Source: Haloarcula limicola
Lineage (GTDB): Archaea; Halobacteriota; Halobacteria; Halobacteriales; Haloarculaceae
Direction of reading: 5' to 3'
Length of the DNA: 64,000 nt
NCBI RefSeq assembly: GCF_010119205.1
Contig: NZ_WRXM01000002.1
Location: 116,982 to 180,981 of the forward strand
Shown: in pieces, positions 43,670-53,299 of the stretch
How positions within the stretch are numbered: the stretch's first letter is position 1
Layout of the letters: each line of letters starts with the position of its first letter
Notes under the pieces: model-generated
Told to the model about the DNA's origin: nothing
The model's database searches: none
Seen by the model: the letters and a program-made list of their open reading frames with translations, nothing else
Program-made: the position numbers and the translations under genes

Positions 43670-44476
43670 ATGGCGAGTCTGAGAGACCTCGGCCTCTCCG
43701 AGTACGAGGCCAGAGCGTACCGGTCCCTCCTGGAGACGGGGCCGACGACGGCGAAGGACCTCTCGCGAGCGAGCGACGTTCCGATGGGGCGCATCTACGA
43801 CGTGTTGAACAGTTTAGAGACGTACAACCTCGTGCGGAGTCAGACGGCGAGTCGGCCCAAGAAGTACGTCGCCGTCGAGCCCGACACCGCGCTGGACCGA
43901 CTGTTAGACGACAAGAAACAGGAGCTCGCGGAGAAGGCGAACCAGTACGAGGGCATCGTCGAGGACCTCTCGGAACAACTGGAGTCGGCCGAGCCGGTGA
44001 ACGAACCGTTCTGGACGGCCGCCGTCGGACAGGACGAGACGCTCGACCTCCTCTTAGAGCGGCTGGCGGCCGCCGACTCCCGCATCGTCATGGTCGGGTC
44101 GATCCCGGCCAGACAGGTCGACGTCGTCGAGGCGACCGAGCGCATCGTCGACGAACTCGAATCGGCGCTCGAACGCGGCGTCGAGGTGTCGCTGCTGGTC
44201 CGACCGGACCTGTTCAAGACCCTCCCGCGGGAGGTCAACCGGGAGTACTACGAGCGGCTCAGCCCCCACGAGAACTACAGCGCTCGCGCCAGTCCCAACG
44301 TGACGACGACGTTCGAACTCATCGACGACGTCGAGGTGTGCATCGAGGTGCCGCACCCGCTCGGTCGCGACGAGATGTTCGGCGTCATCGACCTCAAGGA
44401 CCCGGAGTTCACCGCCGATATCAGCGCCGCCTTCGACGACCACTGGGCCGAGGCCCAGACCATCAACCCGCCCTGA
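43670..44476 (+). CDS. TrmB-family transcriptional regulator
   Basis: A 268-residue regulator. The winged helix is at 1-75: LRDLGLSEYEARAYRSLLET, TAKDLSRASDVPMGRIYDVL and GSIPARQVDVVEATERIVDE further on. A coiled segment (KKQELAEKANQYEGIVEDLS) links to the C-terminal PLD-like domain. TrmB proteins bind sugars or related effectors. The AT-rich AATAATATTAGG lies just upstream of the ATG. The neighbours (DUF255 protein, MptA) do not reveal its regulon. Confidence 0.88.
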   Translation: MASLRDLGLSEYEARAYRSLLETGPTTAKDLSRASDVPMGRIYDVLNSLETYNLVRSQTASRPKKYVAVEPDTALDRLLDDKKQELAEKANQYEGIVEDLSEQLESAEPVNEPFWTAAVGQDETLDLLLERLAAADSRIVMVGSIPARQVDVVEATERIVDELESALERGVEVSLLVRPDLFKTLPREVNREYYERLSPHENYSARASPNVTTTFELIDDVEVCIEVPHPLGRDEMFGVIDLKDPEFTADISAAFDDHWAEAQTINPP

Positions 44477-44519
44477 ACCCGCTCTCGCTCGCCGGGCGCA
44501 GGCTCGTTTTCGCCCGCTC

Positions 44520-45449
44520 TCAGGCCGTTTCGAGTTCGCTACGGAGGTCGCCCAGTTCCGCCACCCGCTCGGCGTGGGCGTTGTGCTGGTGGATCGACTC
44601 GTCGTTGGACTGTTTCATCGTGACGATCGCGTCGTCGGAGAGCTCCGGGAAGTGCTCGACGACGCCCTCGGCGAGCGCTCTGACGCAGTCCTCGACGAAC
44701 TTCGCGTCCCTGTGTGCCTCGTAGGTCATGTGGTCCTCGTCGGGCCGCTTCGCGAGGTTGTAGATGCGGGCGCTCATCGAATCGCGAGCCACCTCGATGA
44801 GTTCGTTGAGGTCCACTTCCGGCGCGCCGTCGCTCTTGACCGTCAGCGTGGCGTGGCCCCGCTGGGAGTGACCGGCCTGGGGCATCGTCTCTAAGAACTC
44901 GTCGATGACCTCGTCCTCGATGTTCATACCGCGGAGCGTCTCGCGGGCGCGAGCGGCGGACATCCCCTGCGAACAGGGACACACCGTCATCCCGGTGACG
45001 CGGGCACCGATCTCCTCGCTGGTGCCCTCCTCGGTGGCCGTCGCCGAGGCGATGATGTCGGCCGTCGACTGGGTGGCCATCCCGCTCTCGGGGGTCTTCT
45101 CGTGGGTGACGTACTCGGCTTCCATCCGGACCTCCGCCTTCGTCGTGTAGTCGTGTTTCTCCAAGAGGAGGTCGGCGGCGTCGCCGCAGACGTCCTCGAC
45201 GCGGTAGGCCTGCTCGGAGACCGCGGTCTCCAACGTCTCGTCGATGACCTCCATGTTGCGGGACATGTCCGCGCCCTTCCGCCAGGACGGGAGGTCGACG
45301 AACACCTCGAACTCGGCCATCAGGACGATCGGGTCGCGGTCCCGCCGACCGAGTTTGACGAGCTTCTCGACGCCCGTCACGCCGACGCGGTTGAGACCCA
45401 CTGTCACATCCGGACTCGACGCCTGCACGTCCGGCAGTTGCTGGCTCAT
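44520..45449 (-). CDS. mptA: GTP cyclohydrolase MptA
   Basis: A 309-residue member of the COG1469 (FolE2/MptA) family. It opens GTP to a dihydroneopterin cyclic phosphate, the first step of archaeal pterin and tetrahydromethanopterin or folate synthesis. Key residues are in [12 protein letters not shown] (the metal-binding Cys in VCPCSQ), [12 protein letters not shown] and [20 protein letters not shown]. Together with mch at 8378 it documents C1-carrier metabolism. The start at 45449 gives a normal N-terminus. Confidence 0.94.
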   Translation of the reverse strand: MSQQLPDVQASSPDVTVGLNRVGVTGVEKLVKLGRRDRDPIVLMAEFEVFVDLPSWRKGADMSRNMEVIDETLETAVSEQAYRVEDVCGDAADLLLEKHDYTTKAEVRMEAEYVTHEKTPESGMATQSTADIIASATATEEGTSEEIGARVTGMTVCPCSQGMSAARARETLRGMNIEDEVIDEFLETMPQAGHSQRGHATLTVKSDGAPEVDLNELIEVARDSMSARIYNLAKRPDEDHMTYEAHRDAKFVEDCVRALAEGVVEHFPELSDDAIVTMKQSNDESIHQHNAHAERVAELGDLRSELETA

Positions 45450-45525
45450 TGAACACGGTTATGGAAGAGACCGGGTTAGGGCTTTCGAAACCCGCGGTTT
45501 CGGCGGCCGGATGCGCTCGTCCAGG

Positions 45526-46113
45526 TCACTCCGTCGCCGGCGACGCCCGGTTCAGGTCGCGGAACACGGCTTCGAAGTCGGTCTCGTCGAACCCCGCGGT
45601 GACGTCGTCGAGGGTCTCCCGGACGGCGTCGATCTCCCGTTCGAGGGACTGGAACGCCTCGCTCGTGGCGAGTTCGGCCTGGGACTTGTTCGCCACCAGC
45701 GCCGCGCGTTTCCCCGTCAGCGCGTAGTACTCTCGTATCCGCTTTTCGTAGGTGGCACACCGCATGAGATGCTCTATCGTCTCGTACAACGCGCCCCGCG
45801 AGACCGGCTTGACGACGTAGTCGTCGAAGGGCATCTCGACGATGTCGAAGCCCGGTTCGACCGCCGTCACCATCGCCACTCGCATCCCAGGCCCTCGCTC
45901 GCGGATAGTCGACAGCACCTCGTCCCCGGAGACCCCCGGCATCCGACGGTCGAGCAGCACCACGTCGACCGACTCGTCGAGGGCGTCAAGCGCCGACTCG
46001 CCGCTATACGCCGTCTCGACGGCGTATCGCTCGCGGAGCTGTGCGGCGTACGCGTCGGCGACGTCGGCCTCGTCGTCGACGACGAGAATCGTGTCTTCCC
46101 CACCGGTTGTCAT
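45526..46113 (-). CDS. Response regulator with HalX domain
   Basis: A 195-residue protein. The receiver domain (1-120) has VVDDE (acidic pair Asp13/Asp14), the phospho-acceptor Asp55 in VVLLDRRMPG and Lys102 in DDYVVKPV. The C-terminal helical part (MRCATYEKRIREYYALTGKR, AALVANKSQAELATSEAFQS) matches the HalX domain of haloarchaea, an output or dimerisation module without a known DNA-binding motif. No histidine kinase gene is adjacent. Confidence 0.88.
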   Translation of the reverse strand: MTTGGEDTILVVDDEADVADAYAAQLRERYAVETAYSGESALDALDESVDVVLLDRRMPGVSGDEVLSTIRERGPGMRVAMVTAVEPGFDIVEMPFDDYVVKPVSRGALYETIEHLMRCATYEKRIREYYALTGKRAALVANKSQAELATSEAFQSLEREIDAVRETLDDVTAGFDETDFEAVFRDLNRASPATE

Positions 46114-46138
46114 CTGTCCACCTATCGGTGTGTCAAAT

Positions 46139-46180
46139 GATGATAAAAGCGTTCCGCTACCCGTCAGTTAACCGTCAGTT
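46139..46180 (-). promoter_or_regulatory. Promoter of the HalX response regulator with a tandem operator
   Basis: On the minus strand the TATA-like CGCTTTTATCATC (about 46139-46151) lies 26-38 nt upstream of the ATG at 46113. Immediately upstream are two identical 9-bp blocks AACTGACGG (plus-strand CCGTCAGTT at 46161-46169 and 46172-46180), spaced 11 bp apart, which is one helical turn. Direct repeats on one DNA face next to BRE/TATA suggest an activator or repressor site. Confidence 0.6.
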
Positions 46181-46234
46181 CCGAGTCCCGACCTCGAACC
46201 GGAGAAACTACGCTCGCTTCGGAACTGCCGACGA

Positions 46235-47332
46235 TTACTCCCCGACGATGTCGTCGTACTGCGCGCCAGTCTGCTTCAGCGTAGCCGTCGAGTAGAGGCG
46301 GTCGTGGTCGTACGGCAGGAACTCCGCCGCCAGTTCGTCGATCCGCTCGTCGACGGCGTCGGCGTCCCGGCCGTGAATCATGGTGAAAAGGTTGTACGGC
46401 CAGTTCTGTTCGGGCCGACGCGGTCGGTGATAACAGAGCGTGACGGACGGTAACGCGCCGACGCGCTCGCCGCGCTCGTCCAACTGCTCGTCTGGGACGT
46501 CCCAGACGACCATGCAGTTGTTGTCGAAGCCGGTCGTGACGTGGTTGACGACACAACCGACGCGCTTGATACAGCCCGTCTCGCGGAGCTTCCGGACGGC
46601 GGCGAGCACGTCGGCAACGTCCGCGTCGATAGCCGTCGCGACATCGCGGTACGGCGTCTCCGAGAGCGGGAACCCCTCCTGGATCGCCAGCAGGAGCCGC
46701 CTGTCCAGCGCCGTGAGGTCGGCCGCGGCGTCCTCGCTGATCCGGGTCGCGCTGGCGTCGGTCCCCTCGATGGACTCGCGAACTCGCGGCCTATCGGCCG
46801 CTCGCCCATCCGGAGACCCGCCCTCGGGGCGCGTCTCCCTGGCGAACCTGTCGCCGTTGACCACCGGAAATTCGAGGTCGATGTAGTAGTCGGTCAGCAT
46901 CGGCAAGACCAGCACCTCACAGCCCGTACGGTCCTCGATGTCGGCGAGGATCTCGTCGCGCCGGTCGCGGGAGCCGGCGGTGACGACGAACCACATGTTC
47001 CACTCGTGGTCGCGGGCGTAGTTGTGGTTCACCTGCCGGTAGTCGTTGACGACGGCGGCCACCTCGTCGAATCGCTCCGGCGGGACCGAAACCGCCGCGA
47101 GCGTCGACGAGCCGATGACCGGCGGATTTAGTACTGGACCGAACCGCCGGAAGATCCGCTCGTCGTGCAGGCGCTCGACCCGTTCGAGGGCCTCCTCGCC
47201 CGTGATACCTAACTGCTCACCCACCGCCTCGAAGGGGCGTTCACACACCGGGAAGTCGCTCTGGAAGCCGTCGACCAGCGCGGCGTCCACGTCGTCGATG
47301 CGCTCGCGCCAGTCGCCCGACGGAAGGCTCAT
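46235..47332 (-). CDS. ahbAB: Siroheme decarboxylase, fused AhbA-AhbB (Lrp-like)
   Basis: A 365-residue protein with two Lrp/AsnC-like halves: about 1-165 (DDVDAALVDGFQSDFPVCER, VNHNYARDHEWNMWFVVTAG) and about 205-365 (LDRRLLLAIQEGFPLSETPY, CYHRPRRPEQNWPYNLFTMI). The histidine/arginine motifs in both halves (YARDHEWNMW and YHRPRRPEQNWPYNLF) are those of siroheme decarboxylases AhbA/B, which make 12,18-didecarboxysiroheme for the alternative heme pathway. Here both subunits are in one chain. A transcriptional regulator of the Lrp family is the alternative annotation. Confidence 0.86.
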   Translation of the reverse strand: MSLPSGDWRERIDDVDAALVDGFQSDFPVCERPFEAVGEQLGITGEEALERVERLHDERIFRRFGPVLNPPVIGSSTLAAVSVPPERFDEVAAVVNDYRQVNHNYARDHEWNMWFVVTAGSRDRRDEILADIEDRTGCEVLVLPMLTDYYIDLEFPVVNGDRFARETRPEGGSPDGRAADRPRVRESIEGTDASATRISEDAAADLTALDRRLLLAIQEGFPLSETPYRDVATAIDADVADVLAAVRKLRETGCIKRVGCVVNHVTTGFDNNCMVVWDVPDEQLDERGERVGALPSVTLCYHRPRRPEQNWPYNLFTMIHGRDADAVDERIDELAAEFLPYDHDRLYSTATLKQTGAQYDDIVGE

Positions 47333-47436
47333 TGGCCGGGCTTAGGAGCGAATACTGGTATCACTTTCGGGCCGTCGCCGTCACAATATGCGAGGGAAAC
47401 ACAGGGGCTTTCAAACTCCGTGTCGAAGTCCCTCCT

Positions 47437-48522
47437 ATGGCACAAACGACCCCTGAGTACGGCGACTGGCCGCTCAAGCGGCTGATGACGGAAGTCGTCG
47501 GCTCCGGACACAAGTCCGCCGACGACATGACTCGCGAGCAGGCCAGCGAGGCCTTCCGGCGCATCCTCGCCGGGGAACCGGATCACACGACGCTGGGCGC
47601 GTTCTGGCTCGCCAACCGCTGGAAGCGCAACAACCCCGAGGAACTGGGGGCGTACGTCGACGTGATGCGCGAGGAGTCCGTCGTCACCGCCGAACCCGAC
47701 GCCGACCCCGTCGACTGCGGCGCGAACTACGACGGCAAGGGCCGGTCGGCCATCTTCGGCGTCGGGGCCGGCCTCGTCGCCGCCGCCGCCGGGACGCCCG
47801 TCGTCGTCCACTCGGGCGACCGCGTCCCGACCCAGAAACAGGACGCCTACAAGCACGTGCTGGACGAACTCGGCGTCCGCACCGACCTCGAACCCGAAGA
47901 CAGCGCCGGGATGGTCGACGAAGTCGGCTTCGGCTTCTACTACCAGCCCCGGTTCAACCCCGGTATCGAGAAACTGTCCGAACGCCGTGACATGATGGGC
48001 GTCCGGACCTTCGTCAACACCGTCGAGACGCTCGCCAACCCCGCCAACGCCGGCGTCCACCTCGGTAGCTTCTATCACCTGCCGTTCGCCAAGAAGATGG
48101 TTCGCACCCTCAAGAACGCCGAGACCAGCACCGTCTCGCGCGCCCTGTTCTTCCAGGGGATGGAGGGCTACGACGACGTGCGCCCCGGCGAGACGGTGGT
48201 CGCCGAGTGGCCCGTCGAGGGCGGCGATTCGGACGACGAGGACATCGCCGACTTCGAGATCCGCACCGGCGACTACGGCATGGACGTGACGAGCGAGGAC
48301 CTCGAAGTCGACGACGTGGCCGGCGACTCCGCCGCCGTCACCGAGGCAGTCCTGACCGGCGAGCGAACCGACGGCTTCGCCGACGCCGTCGCGCTCAACG
48401 CCGCCCTGCGTATCTACGCCCGCGAGGACGCCGACAGCATCGAGGACGGTCTAGAACAGGCCCGAGGGGCCATCGAGGACGGCAGCGCGGCCGAGGCGCT
48501 CGAAGCGCTGCGGGACTTCTGA
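47437..48522 (+). CDS. Anthranilate phosphoribosyltransferase-like protein
   Basis: A 361-residue member of the glycosyltransferase-3 family: GDWPLKRLMTEVVGSGHKSA, ILAGEPDHTTLGAFWLANRW (N-terminal helical domain), DCGANYDGKGRSAIFGVGAG, PVVVHSGDRVPTQKQDAYKH and GMVDEVGFGFYYQPRFNPGI. It resembles TrpD but the glycine loop and substrate residues differ from standard TrpD and no trp genes are near, so it may be a TrpD2-like enzyme of other function. The ATG at 47437 is consistent with the family N-terminus. Confidence 0.82.
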   Translation: MAQTTPEYGDWPLKRLMTEVVGSGHKSADDMTREQASEAFRRILAGEPDHTTLGAFWLANRWKRNNPEELGAYVDVMREESVVTAEPDADPVDCGANYDGKGRSAIFGVGAGLVAAAAGTPVVVHSGDRVPTQKQDAYKHVLDELGVRTDLEPEDSAGMVDEVGFGFYYQPRFNPGIEKLSERRDMMGVRTFVNTVETLANPANAGVHLGSFYHLPFAKKMVRTLKNAETSTVSRALFFQGMEGYDDVRPGETVVAEWPVEGGDSDDEDIADFEIRTGDYGMDVTSEDLEVDDVAGDSAAVTEAVLTGERTDGFADAVALNAALRIYAREDADSIEDGLEQARGAIEDGSAAEALEALRDF

Positions 48523-48590
48523 CGCGGGGTCCCGCCGGCGGCGTCGAGACCCGCACGAACGCTTTTCGTTCCGTTCCCCCTACTCGAAGT

Positions 48591-49196
48591 ATGCGCATCG
48601 GTATCATCGGTACCGGAAACGTCGGCACCGCTCTCGCCCGCGGCTTCGTCGGCGCGGGCCACGACGTCGTCCTCGGCTCTCGCACGCCGGATTCGCCGCC
48701 GAACGGGCTCGGAGCGGTCGGCGACGAGGTGGCCGTCGAACCGCAGGGGCAGGCCGCCGAGGACGGCGAGGTGGTCGTCCTCGCGGTGCCGGGCGGCGCC
48801 GCGCCGGTCGTCGCGGCCGACCTCGCCGGACACCTCCGAGCGAAGCCCGTGATAGACGCGACCAACGAGTACCCCGAGGCGACGGCCGAGCGGTCGCTGG
48901 CCGCTCGCGTCGCCGACGCGGCCCCCGACGCCCGCGTCGTCAAGGCGTTCAACACCATCGGCGCGGAGCGGATGACGGCCCCCGAGATCGACGGGGAGCG
49001 GGCGACCATGTTCGTCGCCGGCGACGACCGATCGGCCCGCGAGACGGTGACGACGCTCGCCGCCGACCTCGGTTTCGACCCCCTCGTCGCCGGCGACCTC
49101 GGGGCCGCGACCCACCTCGAACACCTCGCGCGCCTCTGGATCCACCTCAGCGCGGACCGCGGCCGGGACATCGGCTTCCGACTCCTGCGAGAGTGA
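48591..49196 (+). CDS. npdG: NADPH-dependent F420 reductase-like protein
   Basis: A 201-residue protein. The NADP-binding motif MRIGIIGTGNVGTALARGFV opens the chain, followed by GHDVVLGSRTPDSP, VVLAVPGGAAPVVAADLAGH and RVVKAFNTIGAERM. These fit F420H2:NADP oxidoreductases, which exchange hydride between F420 and NADP. Haloarchaea use F420, so the assignment is reasonable, but a related reductase is possible. Confidence 0.82.
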   Translation: MRIGIIGTGNVGTALARGFVGAGHDVVLGSRTPDSPPNGLGAVGDEVAVEPQGQAAEDGEVVVLAVPGGAAPVVAADLAGHLRAKPVIDATNEYPEATAERSLAARVADAAPDARVVKAFNTIGAERMTAPEIDGERATMFVAGDDRSARETVTTLAADLGFDPLVAGDLGAATHLEHLARLWIHLSADRGRDIGFRLLRE

Positions 49197-49253
49197 GCGG
49201 CGGGCCGTCGCGCCGACGAAACCCACAACCCCGCCCGCCGCTAACGTCGACCG

Positions 49254-50180
49254 ATGCCAGCCACCGACGCGGCCGCCACCGAGTGGACCGTCCCCGCCGA
49301 CGGCGAGGCGTGGTCTCACGAGACCGTCGAGACGAACGGCGTGGAGTTGCACGCCGTCACCGCGGGCCCCGAAGACGGCGAGTTGGTCGTCCTCCTCCAC
49401 GGCTTCCCGGAGTTCTGGTACGCGTGGCACCACCAGATCCCGGCGCTGGCCGAGGCGGGCTATCGCGTCGTCGCGCCGGACATGCGCGGATACAACCGCT
49501 CGGAGAAGCCCGACGGCGTCGACGCCTATCACGTCGACGAACTGGTGAGCGACGTGGCGGGAGCGGTTCGGGCGTTCGGCCGCGAGAGCGCACACGTCGT
49601 CGGCCACGACTGGGGCGGCCTCGTCGCGTGGCAGACCGCCATCGATCGCCCCGGCCTCGTGGACCGATTGGCCGTGCTGAACGCGCCCCACCCCGCGCGG
49701 TACGAGCGGGCACTCCGGCGCTCGCCCGCCCAGCTGGCGAAGTCGTGGTACGCCTTCGCCTTCCAGGTGCCGCGCGTCCCCGAATGGAGCCTGCGGCACG
49801 ACGACTTCGCCGCCCTGGAGCGAATGCTCCGCGAGAAGCCCGTCCGACCGGACGCGTTCACCGAGACGGATATCGAGCGATACGAGGCCGCGCTCGACCG
49901 ACCGGGCGCGCTGACGGCGGCCGTCAACTACTACCGGTCGCTGTTCCGCCGGAACGCGCGACTGACGCTCACGCGGGGCGGTCTCGGCGAGGCGTCCGTC
50001 GAGGTGCCGACGCTGCTGGTCTGGGGCGAGCGAGACGGGATGCTCGACGTTCGCCTCACCGAGGGCCTCGACGAGTGGGTGGCAGACATCCGGATCGAAC
50101 GGCTCCCCGACGCGAGCCACTGGGTGCAGTTCGACGCGCCCGACCGCGTGAGCGAGCATCTGCTCTCACATCTATCCTGA
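49254..50180 (+). CDS. Alpha/beta hydrolase (epoxide hydrolase-like)
   Basis: A 308-residue enzyme. [15 protein letters not shown] (49-63) gives the oxyanion HGxP motif, the nucleophile elbow is VGHDWGG with Asp119, and the C-terminus has [12 protein letters not shown] (catalytic acid region) and DASHWVQ (catalytic His). An aspartate nucleophile with HGFP fits epoxide hydrolases or haloalkane dehalogenases rather than esterases. Cytoplasmic, substrate unknown. Confidence 0.87.
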   Translation: MPATDAAATEWTVPADGEAWSHETVETNGVELHAVTAGPEDGELVVLLHGFPEFWYAWHHQIPALAEAGYRVVAPDMRGYNRSEKPDGVDAYHVDELVSDVAGAVRAFGRESAHVVGHDWGGLVAWQTAIDRPGLVDRLAVLNAPHPARYERALRRSPAQLAKSWYAFAFQVPRVPEWSLRHDDFAALERMLREKPVRPDAFTETDIERYEAALDRPGALTAAVNYYRSLFRRNARLTLTRGGLGEASVEVPTLLVWGERDGMLDVRLTEGLDEWVADIRIERLPDASHWVQFDAPDRVSEHLLSHLS

Positions 50181-50256
50181 GACCCGTCCGGCCCGACGCG
50201 GCGGTTCCCGAGCGGTGAGGGGCAGGCTTTTCTGCCGTGCTGCCGTCCGGCCGGGT

Positions 50257-50805
50257 ATGAGCGACCTGACCGCGACGCTTCACACTACCGAGGGCGATAT
50301 CGAGATCGAACTGTTCGAGGACGAGGTCCCGAACACCGTCGAGAACTTCGTCGGCCTCTCCGAGGGCGCGGACGACTACGACGAGGCGGAGGTCGGACCC
50401 GGCACCGGCGCGTGGGAGGACCCCGACTCCGGCGAGAAGCGGATCGACCCGCTCTACACGGACATCGAGATCCACCGCATCATCGACGACTTCATGGTCC
50501 AGATGGGCGACCCGACCGGGACCGGCCGCGGCGGCCCCGGCTACACCTTCGACGACGAGTTCGACGACGACCTCTCGCACGACGGCGCGGGCGTCGTCAG
50601 CATGGCTAACCGCGGCCCCGACACCAACGGTTCGCAGTTCTTCATCACACTCGGTGCCCAGCCGCACCTCGACGGGAAGCACGCCGTCTTCGGGAAGGTC
50701 GTCGACGGCATGGACGTCGTCGAGTCCATCGCCGAGGCCGACACGGACATGAACGACGCGCCGACCTCCGACATCCTCCTCGAATCCGTCGAGATCAGTC
50801 GCTGA
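50257..50805 (+). CDS. Cyclophilin-type peptidyl-prolyl isomerase
   Basis: A 182-residue cyclophilin. Core residues: [56 protein letters not shown] with Arg74 and Gln82, [20 protein letters not shown] and [20 protein letters not shown]. An acidic insert of about 25 residues (40-65) is a halophile/archaeal feature. It catalyses proline cis-trans isomerisation in folding. Confidence 0.94.
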   Translation: MSDLTATLHTTEGDIEIELFEDEVPNTVENFVGLSEGADDYDEAEVGPGTGAWEDPDSGEKRIDPLYTDIEIHRIIDDFMVQMGDPTGTGRGGPGYTFDDEFDDDLSHDGAGVVSMANRGPDTNGSQFFITLGAQPHLDGKHAVFGKVVDGMDVVESIAEADTDMNDAPTSDILLESVEISR

Positions 50806-50834
50806 GAGGCTGAGAGACCGCGAAAACAGCCGCT

Positions 50835-53195
50835 CTAGCTCCGGTTCGGACTGCCGCTCTGTTTCGACCCCGTGAGCGGCAGCCGCTTTCTGACGTACCG
50901 CACGACCGGGAACAGCCGTTCGCTCACCCTGTCGGAGACGCCCGTCTCGCTGGCGTAGACGAGCACCGGCACGTCCATCTCCGCGGCCAGCGCGATCACC
51001 TCGTCGGGCGTGCTGCCGAACAGCGCCTGTCTGAGCCAGCGGTCCCGGGACGCGCCGACGACGAGGATACCCCCGTTCTCGGCCGCCGTCTCGACGAGCC
51101 CGGCCGCGACGGAGCTGGCGGTGACGTTGTGGACCTCCGTCCGCTCGACGCCCTCCAGTGCGTCGAGCGTCGCGCCGGGGGTCTCGTCGGTGCCGCGTTC
51201 GCCCGAGGAGACGTTGATGAGGTGGAGTTCGCTGCCGTGCTGTCCGAGCGCGTTCACGAGCGGCAGCAGCGCCTGGTGGTGCGGGCCGCCGCCGGCGCCG
51301 ATGTTGATGACGTCTAAGTCCTCGGCCGACGCCGTCTGGCCGGCGAAGAACACGTCACAGGGGGCTTCGCGTTCGACCGTCTCGGTCACGTCGTGATGGC
51401 GCTCGGGGTACCCCATCAGGATGAGGTCGGCCCCGTCGTCGCGGGCGGTCTGGACGATGTCGAACGCCACGTCCCGACAGGTGTGGCCCTCGACGGTGTA
51501 GTCGACGCCCACGTCCGAACTGTCGAGTTCGTCCTGGATGCGTTCGGTGCGGCCGCGAGCGGTGTCCTGTACCGTCTCCCACGGCGTCTGGTCGGGCACC
51601 TGCGTGACGTTGAGGACGTGGATCAGCGGTCGTTCGTCCGATACCGCCGCGAGCGCGCCCGCGAGACGGACGTATCGGAGCGCCCGGTCCGGCCGAGCGA
51701 CGGGGATGAGGACGCGGAACACGTCTCCCTCCGCTTCGCCCGTGCCGTTCGCGGTCGCCGACGGTCCCGATTCGGGGACGACCTCTCGGAGGAGGTCGTC
51801 GGTCTCCGGCGCGCCGCCCCAGAGGAGATAGGCGACGACGAGCGTCGCGGTCATGATGAGTCCGACCACGACGCCGATGCGCGGGAGGTTGTAGATGAGG
51901 CCGATGTTCGCCAGCACGCCGATGATCGGCACCACCGGGACGCCGGGAACCTCGAACCCGCGCGTGATGTCGGGGAGCTTCTGCCGCGAGTAGATCAGCG
52001 CGACGTTGACCACGGCGAGCGGCATCAGGAGGTTCAGCGTGGCGAACCCGGTCAGCGCTTCGAGGCCGAGATTCGTCAGCGCGAGCGAGCCGAGAAGCGG
52101 GAGCGATATCGTGAGGTCGAACGGCACCAGGCCGCCCTCCGCCGGGAAGACCGCGATGAAGAGGACGATGAGCGCGACGATCACCACTGTCGCGGTGACG
52201 ATGCTCCAGAAGGGCGTGCCGTACTTCCGGTGGATGCGAGAGAAGCGACGCGGGGCCTGTCCCTGCCGGCCCATCAGTGACCCGATGCTGCTGGCCGCGA
52301 GAATCGAGGCGTTCGAAGCCGACACCATCGAGAAGATGGCCCCGGCGACGATGAGCGAGCGACCGATGGGACCGAGGAAGCCGGCGGCGACTTCCCCCAT
52401 CGCCGTCTCGCCCTGCCGGGCGATGACTTCGGCCGGAACCGGCGAGTTCACCATCGCGATAATGACGAACGCGTACAGCACCGTGACCGTGACCATGCTC
52501 GCCGCGATGGCCCGGGGGACCGTCTTCTGGGGTTCGATGATCTCCCCGGCGCTGGCCGCGATGGCCGAGAAGCCGAAGAAGGTGATGAACGCGAGCGCGG
52601 AGATGGTGAGAATGTCGATGGGGCCGCCGCCGAAGTTGGCGGCGAAGTTCCCGACCGCCGTGGAGGGGCCGCGGAAGGCGAACGCGCCGCCGATGAACGC
52701 GAACAGCACGGCGACCTTCGCGCCGGTGACGACGAGTTGGAACCCGCCGCTCTCCTCGGTCCCCTGCGCGTTCAGCGCGCCCAAGAGGAGCGCCGCGAGG
52801 ACGCCGGTCGTCCCGTGGGGGAGAAAGTGGAGCCACTCCGGCAGGACGAACTCGAAGAACCACTCGTCCATCGTGGCCAGGTAGAACGCCGTCGTCCCGG
52901 TGTAGCCCAGGAACAGCGACATCCCGATGGCGTAGGTCAAGAGGTCGCGGTCCTCGAAGGTCCGCGAACAGAACAGGTAGCCGCCGCCGTTCTCGGAGTA
53001 GATGGAGGCGAACTCGGAGTACGCCGCCGCCGTCACGCCCGCGATGACCGCGGCGATGACGAAGGCGATGACGGCGCTGGAGCCGATGGCCGCCACGGCG
53101 GTCCCTGAGAGCGAGAAGATCCCCGCGGCGATCATCGTCCCGAGACCGATGGCGAACGCTATCTTGAAGTCCAGGGTCCGGGTGTGCTCGACCAT
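50835..53195 (-). CDS. APC-family amino acid transporter fused to two Usp domains (subtype B)
   Basis: A 786-residue paralogue of the gene at 29198, with the same opening MVEHTRTLDFKIAFAIGLGT. The permease (about 1-455) has AGIFSLSGTAVAAIGSSAVI, ENGGGYLFCSRTFEDRDLLT and FFGFSAIAASAGEIIEPQKT. The Usp domains begin at about 492 (FRVLIPVARPDRALRYVRLA) and 628 (INIGAGGGPHHQALLPLVNA). It is divergent from the subtype A gene at 53300. Confidence 0.9.
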   Translation of the reverse strand: MVEHTRTLDFKIAFAIGLGTMIAAGIFSLSGTAVAAIGSSAVIAFVIAAVIAGVTAAAYSEFASIYSENGGGYLFCSRTFEDRDLLTYAIGMSLFLGYTGTTAFYLATMDEWFFEFVLPEWLHFLPHGTTGVLAALLLGALNAQGTEESGGFQLVVTGAKVAVLFAFIGGAFAFRGPSTAVGNFAANFGGGPIDILTISALAFITFFGFSAIAASAGEIIEPQKTVPRAIAASMVTVTVLYAFVIIAMVNSPVPAEVIARQGETAMGEVAAGFLGPIGRSLIVAGAIFSMVSASNASILAASSIGSLMGRQGQAPRRFSRIHRKYGTPFWSIVTATVVIVALIVLFIAVFPAEGGLVPFDLTISLPLLGSLALTNLGLEALTGFATLNLLMPLAVVNVALIYSRQKLPDITRGFEVPGVPVVPIIGVLANIGLIYNLPRIGVVVGLIMTATLVVAYLLWGGAPETDDLLREVVPESGPSATANGTGEAEGDVFRVLIPVARPDRALRYVRLAGALAAVSDERPLIHVLNVTQVPDQTPWETVQDTARGRTERIQDELDSSDVGVDYTVEGHTCRDVAFDIVQTARDDGADLILMGYPERHHDVTETVEREAPCDVFFAGQTASAEDLDVINIGAGGGPHHQALLPLVNALGQHGSELHLINVSSGERGTDETPGATLDALEGVERTEVHNVTASSVAAGLVETAAENGGILVVGASRDRWLRQALFGSTPDEVIALAAEMDVPVLVYASETGVSDRVSERLFPVVRYVRKRLPLTGSKQSGSPNRS

Positions 53196-53299
53196 TAGTC
53201 GTCTGGACAGGCATTCTCCCAGCCTTCACGTAACGTTATCGTTTTCCGGGATTTCGACGGGCACCAAGTCTTATACTCGGTCGAAGTCAGATAGGGGAT
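53196..53299. promoter_or_regulatory. Shared divergent promoter of the APC-Usp pair
   Basis: This 104-bp gap drives both transporters. TCTTATAC (53269-53276, plus strand) lies about 25 bp before the GTG of the rightward gene, supporting a leaderless start there. On the minus strand a weaker ACGATAACG (about 53233-53242) lies about 40 bp before the leftward ATG. Confidence 0.6.
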
